Assembly (NCBI GenBank): GCA_026390575.1
Contig: JAPLFR010000015.1
Coordinates: 233,101-297,100, forward strand
Direction of reading: 5' to 3'
DNA: 64,000 nucleotides
DNA from: Ignavibacteriales bacterium
GTDB taxonomy: Bacteria > Bacteroidota > Ignavibacteria > UBA10030
Below are positions 15,824-24,934 of the stretch, piece by piece. A program made the translations under genes and the position numbers. Within the stretch, counting starts at the first letter, position 1, and every line of letters starts with the position of its first letter. The notes below the pieces were generated by a model. That model was not told the origin of the DNA. It saw only the letters and a list, made by a program, of their open reading frames with translations, and did not search any database.

Positions 15824-17461
15824 ATGACAACTGCAACTGTTGCTGCAGAACCGGACTTTTATCACGAGAAGACAAGATTCAAAGGAATCTTCGGCTGGAT
15901 ATTCAGTACCGATCATAAACGGATCGGCATCCTCTATCTCATTGCCATAATCACATTTTTCTTAACCGGGATGACGATCGGAGTGTTGATGCGGTTGGAG
16001 ATGTTATATCCGGAAAATACTATCGTTACGGCGCAAACATACAATATGTTTTTTACGCTGCATGGCATCATTATGATTTTCTTGGTTCTTATTCCCGTGT
16101 TTCCAGCAGTGTTTGGTAATTTTTTTCTGCCGCTCATGATTGGTGCGAAAGATGTATTTTTCCCGCGTTTAAATCTTTTGTCTTGGTGGCTCTTCATTGC
16201 CGGTGGAACGCTTGCACTTGTTTCGCTTTTTCTTCCAGGCGGTGCTGCAGATACCGGATGGACATTTTATGTTCCGTACAGCATTCGTTCCAATACGAAT
16301 ATTATCCCGGCACTGATGGCAGCATTCATCCTTGGTTTTTCCTCAATTTTAACTGGTTTGAATTTTATCACTACTATTCATCGCATGCGAGCGCCGGGAA
16401 TGACATGGTTTAAAATGCCATTGTTCACATGGTCATTATATGCAACGGGATGGGTACAGGTTCTTGCCACACCCGTTATTGGTATTACATTGTTGCTTGT
16501 CACGATTGAACGGTTGTTTGGTGTGGGAATCTTCGATCCAACGCTCGGAGGTGACCCTGTCTTGTATCAGCATTTATTCTGGATGTATTCTCATCCTGCC
16601 GTCTATATTATCATCCTTCCTGCGATGGGAGTGGTATCGGATATCATTCCTGTGTTCGCACGACGAACGATCTTCGGATATAAATTTATCGCTTATTCCA
16701 GTTTAGCAATTGCTTCTGTCGGTTCGCTTGTGTGGGCACATCATATGTTTACGGTTGGAATGAGTAATACAGGAATGTTTGTGTTCTCACTTTTGACTTT
16801 TCTGGTTGCAATTCCGAGCGCTATCAAAGTCTTTAACTGGGTTGCAACCCTGTACAAAGGATCGATTGAACTTGAAGTTCCTCTCCTTTTTATGCTTGCC
16901 TTCATCGTGCAATTCAGTATCGGCGGACTTACCGGTTTGATGCTTGGAGCACTCTCGGTGAATATTCATGTGACGGATACCTATTTCGTTGTCGGCCACT
17001 TTCATTATGTGATGTTTGGCGGGACAGGATTCGCCCTCTTTGGCGCGTTGCATTATTGGTTCCCGAAAATGTTCGGCAAGATGTACAAAAAGCGGCCTGC
17101 GTTTATCGGTTGGCTATTTATGACGGTTGGATTTAACATTCTTTATTTCCCGATGCTCATTCTGGGATATATGGGTATGCCGCGAAGATATTATCATTAC
17201 CTTTCTGAATATGAAACGCTTCAACGTATTGCAACGGTCGGTTCATGGATTATGGTTGCCGGTATTCTTCTTCTTATTATTAATCTCATCATTTCATTAA
17301 AACGTGGGGAAAAAGCATCGGCGAATCCCTGGGGCGGACGAACGCTTGAGTGGACAGTCTCGTCGCCGCCGCCCTCAGAAAATTTTCATACGATTCCGGT
17401 CGTCACTACAGGACCCTATGACTATTCAGAATATGAACGAACCGCACCGGAGGCAAGGTGA
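15824..17461 (+). CDS. ctaD: Cytochrome c oxidase subunit I (A2-type haem-copper oxidase)
   Basis: This is a 545-residue, roughly 12-helix catalytic subunit. Conserved ligands are visible: His80 in FTLHG (low-spin haem), His257 and Tyr261 in WMYSHPAVY, His306-His307 for CuB, and the FHYVMFGG segment for the haem ligands. The D-channel glutamate of GHPEVY is absent and replaced by the YSHPxVY signature of A2-type enzymes, as in Rhodothermus marinus. The enzyme reduces oxygen to water and pumps protons. Its stop overlaps the GTG start of subunit III. Confidence 0.95.
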   Translation: MTTATVAAEPDFYHEKTRFKGIFGWIFSTDHKRIGILYLIAIITFFLTGMTIGVLMRLEMLYPENTIVTAQTYNMFFTLHGIIMIFLVLIPVFPAVFGNFFLPLMIGAKDVFFPRLNLLSWWLFIAGGTLALVSLFLPGGAADTGWTFYVPYSIRSNTNIIPALMAAFILGFSSILTGLNFITTIHRMRAPGMTWFKMPLFTWSLYATGWVQVLATPVIGITLLLVTIERLFGVGIFDPTLGGDPVLYQHLFWMYSHPAVYIIILPAMGVVSDIIPVFARRTIFGYKFIAYSSLAIASVGSLVWAHHMFTVGMSNTGMFVFSLLTFLVAIPSAIKVFNWVATLYKGSIELEVPLLFMLAFIVQFSIGGLTGLMLGALSVNIHVTDTYFVVGHFHYVMFGGTGFALFGALHYWFPKMFGKMYKKRPAFIGWLFMTVGFNILYFPMLILGYMGMPRRYYHYLSEYETLQRIATVGSWIMVAGILLLIINLIISLKRGEKASANPWGGRTLEWTVSSPPPSENFHTIPVVTTGPYDYSEYERTAPEAR

Positions 17462-18072
17462 CATCATCAGCAATAGAACATAGTCACCGAGATGATGTCG
17501 GTTCAAGGATGGGATTGTGGCTGTTCCTCTTCAGCGAATTAATCCTCTTCGGAGGAATGTTTATTATTTATGCAGTCTATCGCTTCAAGCATCCCGTAGA
17601 ATTTCATCTTGCATCGGAGGAACTCGACCCCTTCATAGGAACAGTAAATACAATTATCCTATTGACAAGCAGTTTAACCGTGGCGATGTCCATCACCGCT
17701 ATTCAAGAAGGAAAGAAAAATCTATCGATGTCGTTGGTAGGGATGACGATTGTTTTTGCCGCAGTGTTCTTGGTGAATAAGTACTTCGAATGGAGTCATA
17801 AGATATCTCTCGGCATCTATCCTCAATCGCCGGATCTCATAAATAAACCGCCGGGAGAAATATTGTATTTTGGATTATACTATGTGATGACAGGGCTGCA
17901 TGCTCTGCATGTTATCATCGGAATGGTGATTCTTGCAGTTATGATGGCATATATAAGAAATGGAAAGATCAATAAGGATTCATTTGTCCGGCTTGAAGCT
18001 GGAGGACTCTATTGGCATCTGGTGGATATCATTTGGATTTTTTTATTTCCTCTGTTTTACTTGATTCAGTAA
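17458..18072 (+). CDS. ctaE: Cytochrome c oxidase subunit III
   Basis: This 204-residue subunit has about five hydrophobic helices, beginning after a short hydrophilic N terminus (RMGLWLFLFSELILFGG). The GTG start overlaps the subunit I stop codon as GTGA, indicating translational coupling. The HALHVIIGM segment and the C-terminal WHLVDIIWIFLFPLFYL are typical of the short bacterial form. It stabilises subunit I and the D-type proton path. Confidence 0.92.
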   Translation: MTSSAIEHSHRDDVGSRMGLWLFLFSELILFGGMFIIYAVYRFKHPVEFHLASEELDPFIGTVNTIILLTSSLTVAMSITAIQEGKKNLSMSLVGMTIVFAAVFLVNKYFEWSHKISLGIYPQSPDLINKPPGEILYFGLYYVMTGLHALHVIIGMVILAVMMAYIRNGKINKDSFVRLEAGGLYWHLVDIIWIFLFPLFYLIQ

Positions 18073-18096
18073 CGTTTTCTTCGACGGTGAAAAGAC

Positions 18097-18426
18097 TTGA
18101 AAAAATTGAGTGATAAAACGAATAAAGCAATAGCACAACAAGCTGACCATCAACAACATCAGATCATTGGTTATGGCAGGTACGTCCTTATCTGGCTGGG
18201 ACTGCTCGCGTTAACGTGTACGACCGTAACCTTTGCAGGCATCAATCTGGGTCGTTGGATTATTATTACAGCTCTTACCATTGCTTCTATCAAATCAATG
18301 TTGATGCTTAATATTTTTATGCATTTGAAATATGAAGACCGATTATTCAGAATTTTTGTCGGAGTAGCCATTGTAACTTTTATCATCTTCATTTCATTAA
18401 CCTTTTTTGACTATGCTTTTTACTGA
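18097..18426 (+). CDS. Cytochrome c oxidase subunit IV, prokaryotic type
   Basis: This 109-residue protein has three hydrophobic segments (about residues 29-46, 51-70 and 83-105), including an LMLNIFMHLKYEDR motif common in bacterial COX4/CyoD-like subunits. The start is TTG at 18097, with GGTGAAAAG just upstream; no ATG is available in frame. It lies between subunits III and II. Small subunit IV proteins assist assembly of the oxidase. Confidence 0.82.
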   Translation: MKKLSDKTNKAIAQQADHQQHQIIGYGRYVLIWLGLLALTCTTVTFAGINLGRWIIITALTIASIKSMLMLNIFMHLKYEDRLFRIFVGVAIVTFIIFISLTFFDYAFY

Positions 18427-18440
18427 ACAGGATTATTGAA

Positions 18441-19100
18441 ATGTTTTCAGGATCATCTCCATTTTCAGATAATGTTGACACCACGTTTTTAACGATCACG
18501 GGAATCTCTCTGCTTGTATTGTTGGGATTGTTGATTGCGATGGTGTACTTTGTTATACGATACAGCCGTAAGAAAAATCCACATCCTACAAATATCGAGG
18601 GACACATTCCCTTGGAAATCACCTGGACAGTTGTTCCTCTTGTCCTTTTTATGGGCATGTTTTATATGGGATGGCGGGATTACCTGACAGAACTAAAGGT
18701 GCCGGACAATGCGATGCCAATCAAGGTAACCGCTCAAATGTGGAAGTGGACTTTTGAATATCCCAATGGCGTACAAACCGACACTCTGTATGTTCCAATG
18801 AATATACCGATCAAATGCACTCTCCACTCGATGGATGTCAATCATTCGTTTTATATTCCATCGTTCCGCATAAAAAAAGATGTTATCCCTAATCGTGAAA
18901 ATGTCATGTGGTTCAAAACAGTACGAAAGGCTTCTTACGACATTGCATGTGCGGAGTACTGCGGGCTTGACCATTCCTATATGTATACAAAGGTTATCTC
19001 GCAAGATTCATCCGATTTTGACCATTGGTATCGGGATATATCAGCACAACAATCAAAACCCTATCTACCATTTGTCAATGTCATGAAGCAACCGGATTAA
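18441..19100 (+). CDS. ctaC: Cytochrome c oxidase subunit II with CuA site
   Basis: This 219-residue subunit has two N-terminal membrane helices (about 15-40 and 62-78) and a periplasmic cupredoxin domain. All CuA ligands are present: His135, Cys170, Glu172, Cys174, His178 and Met181 in the C-x-E-x-C-x3-H-x2-M pattern. There is no signal peptide and no C-terminal cytochrome c domain, unlike caa3 oxidases in which the haem c is fused here. The next gene supplies a cytochrome c domain on a separate membrane protein. The first residue stretch is short, so the N terminus is probably periplasmic. Confidence 0.95.
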   Translation: MFSGSSPFSDNVDTTFLTITGISLLVLLGLLIAMVYFVIRYSRKKNPHPTNIEGHIPLEITWTVVPLVLFMGMFYMGWRDYLTELKVPDNAMPIKVTAQMWKWTFEYPNGVQTDTLYVPMNIPIKCTLHSMDVNHSFYIPSFRIKKDVIPNRENVMWFKTVRKASYDIACAEYCGLDHSYMYTKVISQDSSDFDHWYRDISAQQSKPYLPFVNVMKQPD

Positions 19101-19104
19101 TACT

Positions 19105-20472
19105 ATGGAAGTTCTCAAAGATATTGCAATACCCCAATCATTGGAACATTTCCATCTGCTTGTGCTTATCTCGACTCTTAGCTCCCTTGTGTTTATTCCT
19201 TATCTCGGTTTTGTAGCAGGATCATCTCTTTTATCGTTGTGGTATAACCACCGAGGGCGCAAGGATAATAATGTTGTTTTTCTCCAATTCGCACATGAAC
19301 TTATTGATCGTGCACTGTTCAATAAAAGCCTCATTCTATTTCTGTCGATTCTTCCTGGATTATCGCTGGTATTTGTGTATGCGCAATTCCTGCAAGGGAC
19401 ACAATCCATCGGAGTGAGTCTCGCCGGCTTTGGTTTCTTATTCCTCCTCATAGGGATGGTGCTTCTTTATTCCTACAAGTACACTTTCCGCGTGCAGGAA
19501 ATACTTGGATCTTATCAGCAATTACTGAAGGACCAGCCCAACAAGCAATCTGAAAAGGCAGTGGTCGCATATCAGGAATCGAACACACGGGCACATTTTC
19601 GTTCAGGCAGATTTGGAATATTCTTTCTCTGTGCAGCATTTATACTCTATGCTGCAGCTCTAAGTGTCACGGCAAATCCCATCAATTGGGAATTGGATTC
19701 CGTTATTACTCTTATTATTTCTCTGAATGTGTGGCTAAAGGTTGTCGAGTTTTTATTTCTCAGTATAGGAGTAACGGGCATCGGGATACTTTTTTTCTCG
19801 TTCGCATGGGAGAATCGGAAAGAACATATAGAAGATTATTCAACGTTAGTAAAAAAGCTCGGCGTTCGGTTCAGTGTTATTGGATTGTTGGGGCTGCCGG
19901 CTTCTGTGTTATTGAATGTTACAGTGATTTCCGATGAAGCACTCTCAGGATCGATCTATTCGCTTACAGGTGCGGCAATTGTTTTCTTTTTTTTATCGGC
20001 GCATTTCATCTATGGATACTATCGATCGCCGCAATCCATTGCACTTACGGTGGGGTTCGCACTGTTCTTGTGTGCAATGGGAATGCTCGTGATAAGCGAC
20101 AACCTTTCACTTGGTACAGCAACGCGCAGTCAGGTAGCACTCCTTGCAAACTCCCATGATAAATCTATAGAAGAATTAAAGGCTGCGCTCGGAGTAGCGA
20201 CAGTATCATTCACAGGAGAAGGAATCTATACTACCAGATGCGAATCTTGTCATCTCTTTGACAAGAAAAAAGTAGGCCCGCCATATTATGAAACGATTCC
20301 AAAATATCAAGGAAAGAAAGCAGAATTGGTTTCGTTCATTCTCCATCCCATAAAAAAGAACACGGATTATCCACCGATGCAAAATCCGGGATTACGGTCA
20401 GCTGAAGCAGATTCCGTTGCAAATTATATCATGCGGAAAGTTGCATCTTCTCTCCCACGTGGAGCACAATAA
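19105..20472 (+). CDS. Polytopic membrane protein with C-terminal cytochrome c domain
   Basis: This is a 455-residue protein. Residues 1-355 contain about eight hydrophobic segments, the first preceded by a histidine pair region (SLEHFHLLVL). The last 85 residues are a class I cytochrome c domain with CESCH at 379-383 and a probable Met ligand in YPPMQNPG. It starts 4 nt after oxidase subunit II and so is coupled to it. It may replace the haem c domain found on subunit II of caa3 enzymes. The membrane part has no oxidase or NrfD signature that I recognise; a distant relation to bd-type subunit I is possible because of the N-terminal FHLLVLIS-type helix, but this is weak. Confidence 0.78.
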   Translation: MEVLKDIAIPQSLEHFHLLVLISTLSSLVFIPYLGFVAGSSLLSLWYNHRGRKDNNVVFLQFAHELIDRALFNKSLILFLSILPGLSLVFVYAQFLQGTQSIGVSLAGFGFLFLLIGMVLLYSYKYTFRVQEILGSYQQLLKDQPNKQSEKAVVAYQESNTRAHFRSGRFGIFFLCAAFILYAAALSVTANPINWELDSVITLIISLNVWLKVVEFLFLSIGVTGIGILFFSFAWENRKEHIEDYSTLVKKLGVRFSVIGLLGLPASVLLNVTVISDEALSGSIYSLTGAAIVFFFLSAHFIYGYYRSPQSIALTVGFALFLCAMGMLVISDNLSLGTATRSQVALLANSHDKSIEELKAALGVATVSFTGEGIYTTRCESCHLFDKKKVGPPYYETIPKYQGKKAELVSFILHPIKKNTDYPPMQNPGLRSAEADSVANYIMRKVASSLPRGAQ

Positions 20473-20473
20473 C

Positions 20474-21355
20474 ATGAAATATTTAAGTTCGCTGGCTCTT
20501 CGTCATACAAGTACACTCTCTGATTACGCAGTGCTGATGAAGCCGGAGTTGACGCTGCTTTCCGTATCAACGGCTGTCGGCAGTGCATACATAGCACTTC
20601 AAGGCTCGACGCATTATTTTCTTCTCGTTCATACGCTTCTCGGGACAATACTCGTTGGTGGTACAGCCGGAGTATTGAATCAATATATTGAACGCCAATA
20701 TGATGCGATGATGAAACGAACAGAACACCGTCCAATTCCCGCTGGACGCGTTCAACCTGCAGAAGCTCTGTTCTTTGGGATCCTGCTCGGCATTGCCGGA
20801 CTATCCTATCTTGCAATTTTCACGAATTGGGTTGCTGTTTCACTTTCGGTGTTAACGCTTGTCAGCTATCTAGCAATTTATACTCCACTCAAGAGAAAGA
20901 CTCCGTTCGCGACAGTAATCGGAGGAATTCCCGGGGCATTACCGCCGCTCATCGGTTGGGCAATTGTGCGCGGCAGTGTTTCGATGGAGGCGTGGGCGCT
21001 TTTTTTTATTCTCTTCTTTTGGCAAATGCCGCACTTTCTTTCGCTTGCCTGGATGTATCGGAAGGATTATGCTCGTGCGGGATACAAATTGCTGGTTGTG
21101 CTAGATCAAACGGGAGATATCACAAGCCGGCAGATTCTTATTTATTGTTGTGCACTTATTCCGGCTTCATTGATGCCGACGTTAATAGGATTTTCTGGGT
21201 ACGCATATTTTACAGGAGCATTCATATTGTCGATATCTTTATTAATAACGGGGATTGCTTTTTTTCGGAAACAATCGCCTCTTGCTGCACGTAGGATTTT
21301 TTATACTTCGCTGCTAGTTCTTTCACTCCTATTCACATTGTTGATACTTGCATAA
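20474..21355 (+). CDS. ctaB: Protohaem IX farnesyltransferase (haem O synthase)
   Basis: This 293-residue UbiA-family membrane enzyme attaches a farnesyl group to haem B to make haem O. The first prenyl-diphosphate motif is present, with Asn69, Asp77, Arg82 and RP at 86-87 followed by IPAGR. Nine hydrophobic helices are visible. The frame is open from 20417, but the ATG at 20474 directly follows the upstream stop, has GGAG before it, and matches the family N terminus. It is the last gene of the respiratory operon. No haem A synthase (ctaA) is in the window. Confidence 0.93.
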   Translation: MKYLSSLALRHTSTLSDYAVLMKPELTLLSVSTAVGSAYIALQGSTHYFLLVHTLLGTILVGGTAGVLNQYIERQYDAMMKRTEHRPIPAGRVQPAEALFFGILLGIAGLSYLAIFTNWVAVSLSVLTLVSYLAIYTPLKRKTPFATVIGGIPGALPPLIGWAIVRGSVSMEAWALFFILFFWQMPHFLSLAWMYRKDYARAGYKLLVVLDQTGDITSRQILIYCCALIPASLMPTLIGFSGYAYFTGAFILSISLLITGIAFFRKQSPLAARRIFYTSLLVLSLLFTLLILA

Positions 21356-21435
21356 CAGAAATAGAATTTGATTATATTAACTGTAAGCATCAGATTTTTG
21401 TTGCTGTAAATGTTTTTACTATTTAGGAAAATACC

Positions 21436-21849
21436 ATGATAGACGCAAATTCTACATCAGAAGAAAAATCTGGGCTATCCGCCAAGATGGCACTGTGTGT
21501 TGCAGCATTTACAATGGTGGGAATCGATGGAGAATTCAAGGAAGAAGAATTACAAAAGCTTCGCAGTTTGATTCACACGGATGAGTCGGCATTTGTAAAA
21601 GCGATCAGTTTCTATAATGAACGGCCTCTTGATGTTTGTATCAAAGTAGTTACTGCAAAGTTGAACGATGAACAAAAACGGATAACATATCATATTCTCT
21701 ACGACCTTGCACAGGTCGATCGTGATTTTGCACTATCCGAACAAGATCTTCTCGAACAGTATGCTGCAGAATTCAGGCTAGACAAGAAATATATTTCATC
21801 GGTGAAAGATATGCCAAGTCATAAATATAATCTTGCGGCGTTCGAATAA
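21436..21849 (+). CDS. TerB-like helical protein
   Basis: This is a 137-residue soluble all-helical protein. The AAFTMVGIDGEFKEEELQKL segment and the later LYDLAQVDRDFALSEQDLL segment are the two acidic-loop helices of the TerB/tellurite-resistance fold. This fold occurs in many proteins unrelated to tellurium, so function is unknown. AGGAAAATACC precedes the ATG. It is 80 bp after ctaB and may have its own promoter. No other ter genes are near. Confidence 0.65.
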   Translation: MIDANSTSEEKSGLSAKMALCVAAFTMVGIDGEFKEEELQKLRSLIHTDESAFVKAISFYNERPLDVCIKVVTAKLNDEQKRITYHILYDLAQVDRDFALSEQDLLEQYAAEFRLDKKYISSVKDMPSHKYNLAAFE

Positions 21850-21863
21850 TTTGCACACTGTAA

Positions 21864-22811
21864 GTGGCGTTGAGGCATACAGTGGTGAAACGCGCCTTGC
21901 TCAAATGGTTCCTAGGAATTCTTCTTTTCCTTTCCTTATTTGTATGCCTCCTCGTCATATTCTTTTCATTGAAAGATTACTCACGTTATTTCCGATCAAT
22001 ACGCGGCGCACAGACAAGTATTTCCATTCAACAGTATGCATCTGATGCTCATACTCAGAAATCGTGGCTGACCATAAAGGCTGACAACGGCTTTCGTGTA
22101 CAAGCTGGATTGCTCGCCCCACGCGATTCGAGCAAGCGATATCCTGCTATCATTCTTCTCGGCGGTAAGGCAACAGGCAAATACGCTGTCAATTACGCGC
22201 TCGACATCGACAATGTTGTTATCCTTGCGCTTGATTATCCATACGAACCACGCGAGTCATATACCTTCTGGACAATTCTGTGGGATGTGCCTCGTGTAAG
22301 GAAAGCGCTTCTTGATATGGTGCCGACTGCGATACTTGCAGCAGATTATCTTTTCAGCCGTCACGATGTGGACACAACACGATTAGTGATTCTCGGTTAC
22401 AGCTTTGGCGCGCCTTTTGTTCCTGCTATCGTGGCTCACGACAGGCGAGCAGCGGCGGCAATCATGGTGTACGGCGGTGGGGAATTGACTTCGATAATTC
22501 GCCACAATATGGCACGATATGAATCAGCGTGGCTGAGTGAATTTGTTGGAAGACTCGGCGGAGTGCTTCTTCATCCTCTGGAACCCATGAGATATGCTGA
22601 TAAAATTTCTCCAACGCCGCTCGTTATGATCAACGGTGCAAATGATGAGCAAATTCCGCGTTACAATACCGAATTATTCTTTCATGCTGCCAGAGAACCA
22701 AAGAAACTCATCTGGCTGAAATCCCAACACGTGCGTCCCGAGAATGAAGATTTAACTCGACGTATCATCACTACATTGAAAGAAGAACTTAAAAGATTAA
22801 AAATCCTTTGA
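21864..22811 (+). CDS. Membrane-anchored alpha/beta hydrolase
   Basis: This 315-residue protein has one N-terminal membrane helix (about residues 12-36) and an alpha/beta hydrolase domain. The nucleophile motif GYSFG, a downstream Asp in NGANDEQ and a histidine in SQHVRP suggest an intact triad. It belongs to the broad dienelactone hydrolase/DUF-type esterase group; substrate unknown. The start is taken at GTG 21864, but GTG 21882 and 21885 are also in frame and no strong ribosome-binding site decides between them. It ends 71 bp before the convergent transporter gene. Confidence 0.7.
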   Translation: MALRHTVVKRALLKWFLGILLFLSLFVCLLVIFFSLKDYSRYFRSIRGAQTSISIQQYASDAHTQKSWLTIKADNGFRVQAGLLAPRDSSKRYPAIILLGGKATGKYAVNYALDIDNVVILALDYPYEPRESYTFWTILWDVPRVRKALLDMVPTAILAADYLFSRHDVDTTRLVILGYSFGAPFVPAIVAHDRRAAAAIMVYGGGELTSIIRHNMARYESAWLSEFVGRLGGVLLHPLEPMRYADKISPTPLVMINGANDEQIPRYNTELFFHAAREPKKLIWLKSQHVRPENEDLTRRIITTLKEELKRLKIL

Positions 22812-22882
22812 ATATCACTTGGCGAAGAATGATGCGATGCCTGCCTCCTATTCTCTGCATAAATCTCATTTCTATAAAGAAC

Positions 22883-24934
22883 CTACCTTTTTCCATTAGC
22901 AAAGATGCGAACAGGCAGCACCATACAGTTCATTGCCCCGAATTGCAGGCGCCGCTGGATTGCATACGCTGTCTCGCTGTGAAGAATGCGTTGATACCAT
23001 TTTTCACGCTCAAACACTAACTTGCCAGCGAAGAAAATTGATCGCGGGTATTCTTTTACAATAGATGCAGATAATTTTTCTATTTCCTCGATAACATCTG
23101 TTCCTGCCGCGAGACGGTAGTCGGCACCTAAGCCAAATTGATTTGCAAGATTAACATATTGTTCTAAATATTTTTGCTGTGCCGCCATTAATTCATCCAA
23201 TTCACTTTGACCTTTCAAGGTACTTGCATCAATATTCACAACAGAGATAAATATTACATTCTTAAAGTGATTCGGAAAAAGTTTTTGGATAAAAAGAAAA
23301 GAATGGATTCCAAGTCCGCTGTACTCTTTCACCATTAAAACTGCGGTGTTTGCCTGAGGAAGAACTTTTATTGAAGTCCAACCTACGACAGGGGGAATGT
23401 CTGAAAGAATATCGTCAAGTCGTTTGAGGTGGTTCCCGACTTTTCTATAATGACGCCGGATCCTGAAACAAAGCAGGATGATGCCGCTTGTGATAACAAG
23501 AGTTACCCAACCGCCGACAGAAAATTTTTCATAGATGCTAACCATAAGAATGGAGAGACATAGAACCAAACCTATAACATGGATAACGATGTGCCGCGAC
23601 CAATCAGGATATTGTGTGCGATTCTTGATCCAATATCGAACCATACCCATTTGTGAGAGAGAAAATGTAAGAAACACATTGATCGAGTACATAAGAATAA
23701 GTGTTCGTGTACCACCTCCTGTTACAACGAGGATACCAATGGCGGCGGCAGCAATCAACACTACACCGTTTTGCATGGTTAATCGATCTGAAAGCGAAGC
23801 AAACCGTCGCGGCAACCATGAATCCACGGCCATATTTGCCATTACACGCGGACCATCAATGAATCCAGTTTGTGCTGCTACAAATAGCAAAGCAGCTTCA
23901 GAAGCAAGTGTAAGAACAACAAACATCCACCCAACTGATACTCCTCCCAACAACCAGCTGCCGGCAAACCGATCGAGTAGGACTGCGTTCATGGTTTTAC
24001 CGGTTACCGGGGTTACATGATAGAGCAGGTAGCAAACCATAATCCCTCCTGCAGTTACAGCGAGAGAAATAGCCATATACACCATTGTTCGTTTGGCAGT
24101 ATCAATCTTCGGTTCTCGCATAATTTGGATACCGTTTGAGACAGCTTCGAGACCAGTATACGTTCCTGCACCCATGGAATAGGCACGAGCAAAGATTGCC
24201 GTCATCCCGAGAAAACCTAATGTTTGCAGACCATTGGTGAAGTCGCTATGCATCTTACCAGCAACTTGCTGTACTTCTGTTAAGTGGAATCCAATGCCTC
24301 CAAAAATTAATACAATATGCGTTACGAGAAAAAGAAGAAATATCGGCATAAGAATCGTGACCGACTCCTTCACGCCGCGGAGATTCATTATCATGAGCAG
24401 GAAAATAACGGCAGCAACGACAATAAGTTTGTACTGGTGCCATTGATGTGGAAGGACACTGAACATCTGATCTGCACCACTGGCAATTGATACAGAAATA
24501 GTCAGAACATAATCGACCAGTAGCGCTGAACCCGATACCACCCCGAAATGAGGACCAAGCAACCGACTGGCAACCGTATAGCCGCCCCCGCCGGAAGGGA
24601 AATGCTCGATCATACGTGAATAGGAATATGAAATAATAAATACTGTAAAGGCAGTTGCTAAAGCAAGTGCAACTGCAAGGTATGCATGGCTCTCGAGAGC
24701 GCGGAATGATTCATCAGGACCATACGCCGACGAAGAAAGTCCGTCTGCTCCTAATCCAACCCAGGCAAGAAATGCAATGAGTGAAATGCGATGAAAAACT
24801 CCAGGATCTTTGATGCTTCGAGGTGCACCAAGAATGGCGCGTTTTATTTTAGTAGAAAACCTTTTTTCTGAATCATCACCAAGAGATGAGGGATCACCAT
24901 CTGAAGAATTATCGGCACTGCCTTGTTCCATCAT
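22883..24934 (-). CDS. APC-superfamily transporter, KimA-like potassium uptake candidate
   Basis: This is a 683-residue protein with about 12 transmembrane helices (residues 48-500) and a cytoplasmic C-terminal domain of about 180 residues. The first helix region contains LGADGLSSSAYGPDES (61-76), the SSxAYG signature of the APC family, including the KUP-like KimA/YdaO potassium transporters. KimA imports potassium with protons and has a comparable C-terminal domain. The location, divergent from the kdp cluster, supports a potassium role but does not prove it; an amino-acid permease is the alternative. I see no c-di-AMP riboswitch-like leader upstream. Confidence 0.78.
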   Translation of the reverse strand: MMEQGSADNSSDGDPSSLGDDSEKRFSTKIKRAILGAPRSIKDPGVFHRISLIAFLAWVGLGADGLSSSAYGPDESFRALESHAYLAVALALATAFTVFIISYSYSRMIEHFPSGGGGYTVASRLLGPHFGVVSGSALLVDYVLTISVSIASGADQMFSVLPHQWHQYKLIVVAAVIFLLMIMNLRGVKESVTILMPIFLLFLVTHIVLIFGGIGFHLTEVQQVAGKMHSDFTNGLQTLGFLGMTAIFARAYSMGAGTYTGLEAVSNGIQIMREPKIDTAKRTMVYMAISLAVTAGGIMVCYLLYHVTPVTGKTMNAVLLDRFAGSWLLGGVSVGWMFVVLTLASEAALLFVAAQTGFIDGPRVMANMAVDSWLPRRFASLSDRLTMQNGVVLIAAAAIGILVVTGGGTRTLILMYSINVFLTFSLSQMGMVRYWIKNRTQYPDWSRHIVIHVIGLVLCLSILMVSIYEKFSVGGWVTLVITSGIILLCFRIRRHYRKVGNHLKRLDDILSDIPPVVGWTSIKVLPQANTAVLMVKEYSGLGIHSFLFIQKLFPNHFKNVIFISVVNIDASTLKGQSELDELMAAQQKYLEQYVNLANQFGLGADYRLAAGTDVIEEIEKLSASIVKEYPRSIFFAGKLVFEREKWYQRILHSETAYAIQRRLQFGAMNCMVLPVRIFANGKR

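Noticed and set aside
22808-23020. 70-codon plus-strand frame after the alpha/beta hydrolase
   Set aside because: It runs antisense into the 3' end of the KimA-like gene and looks like a shadow.
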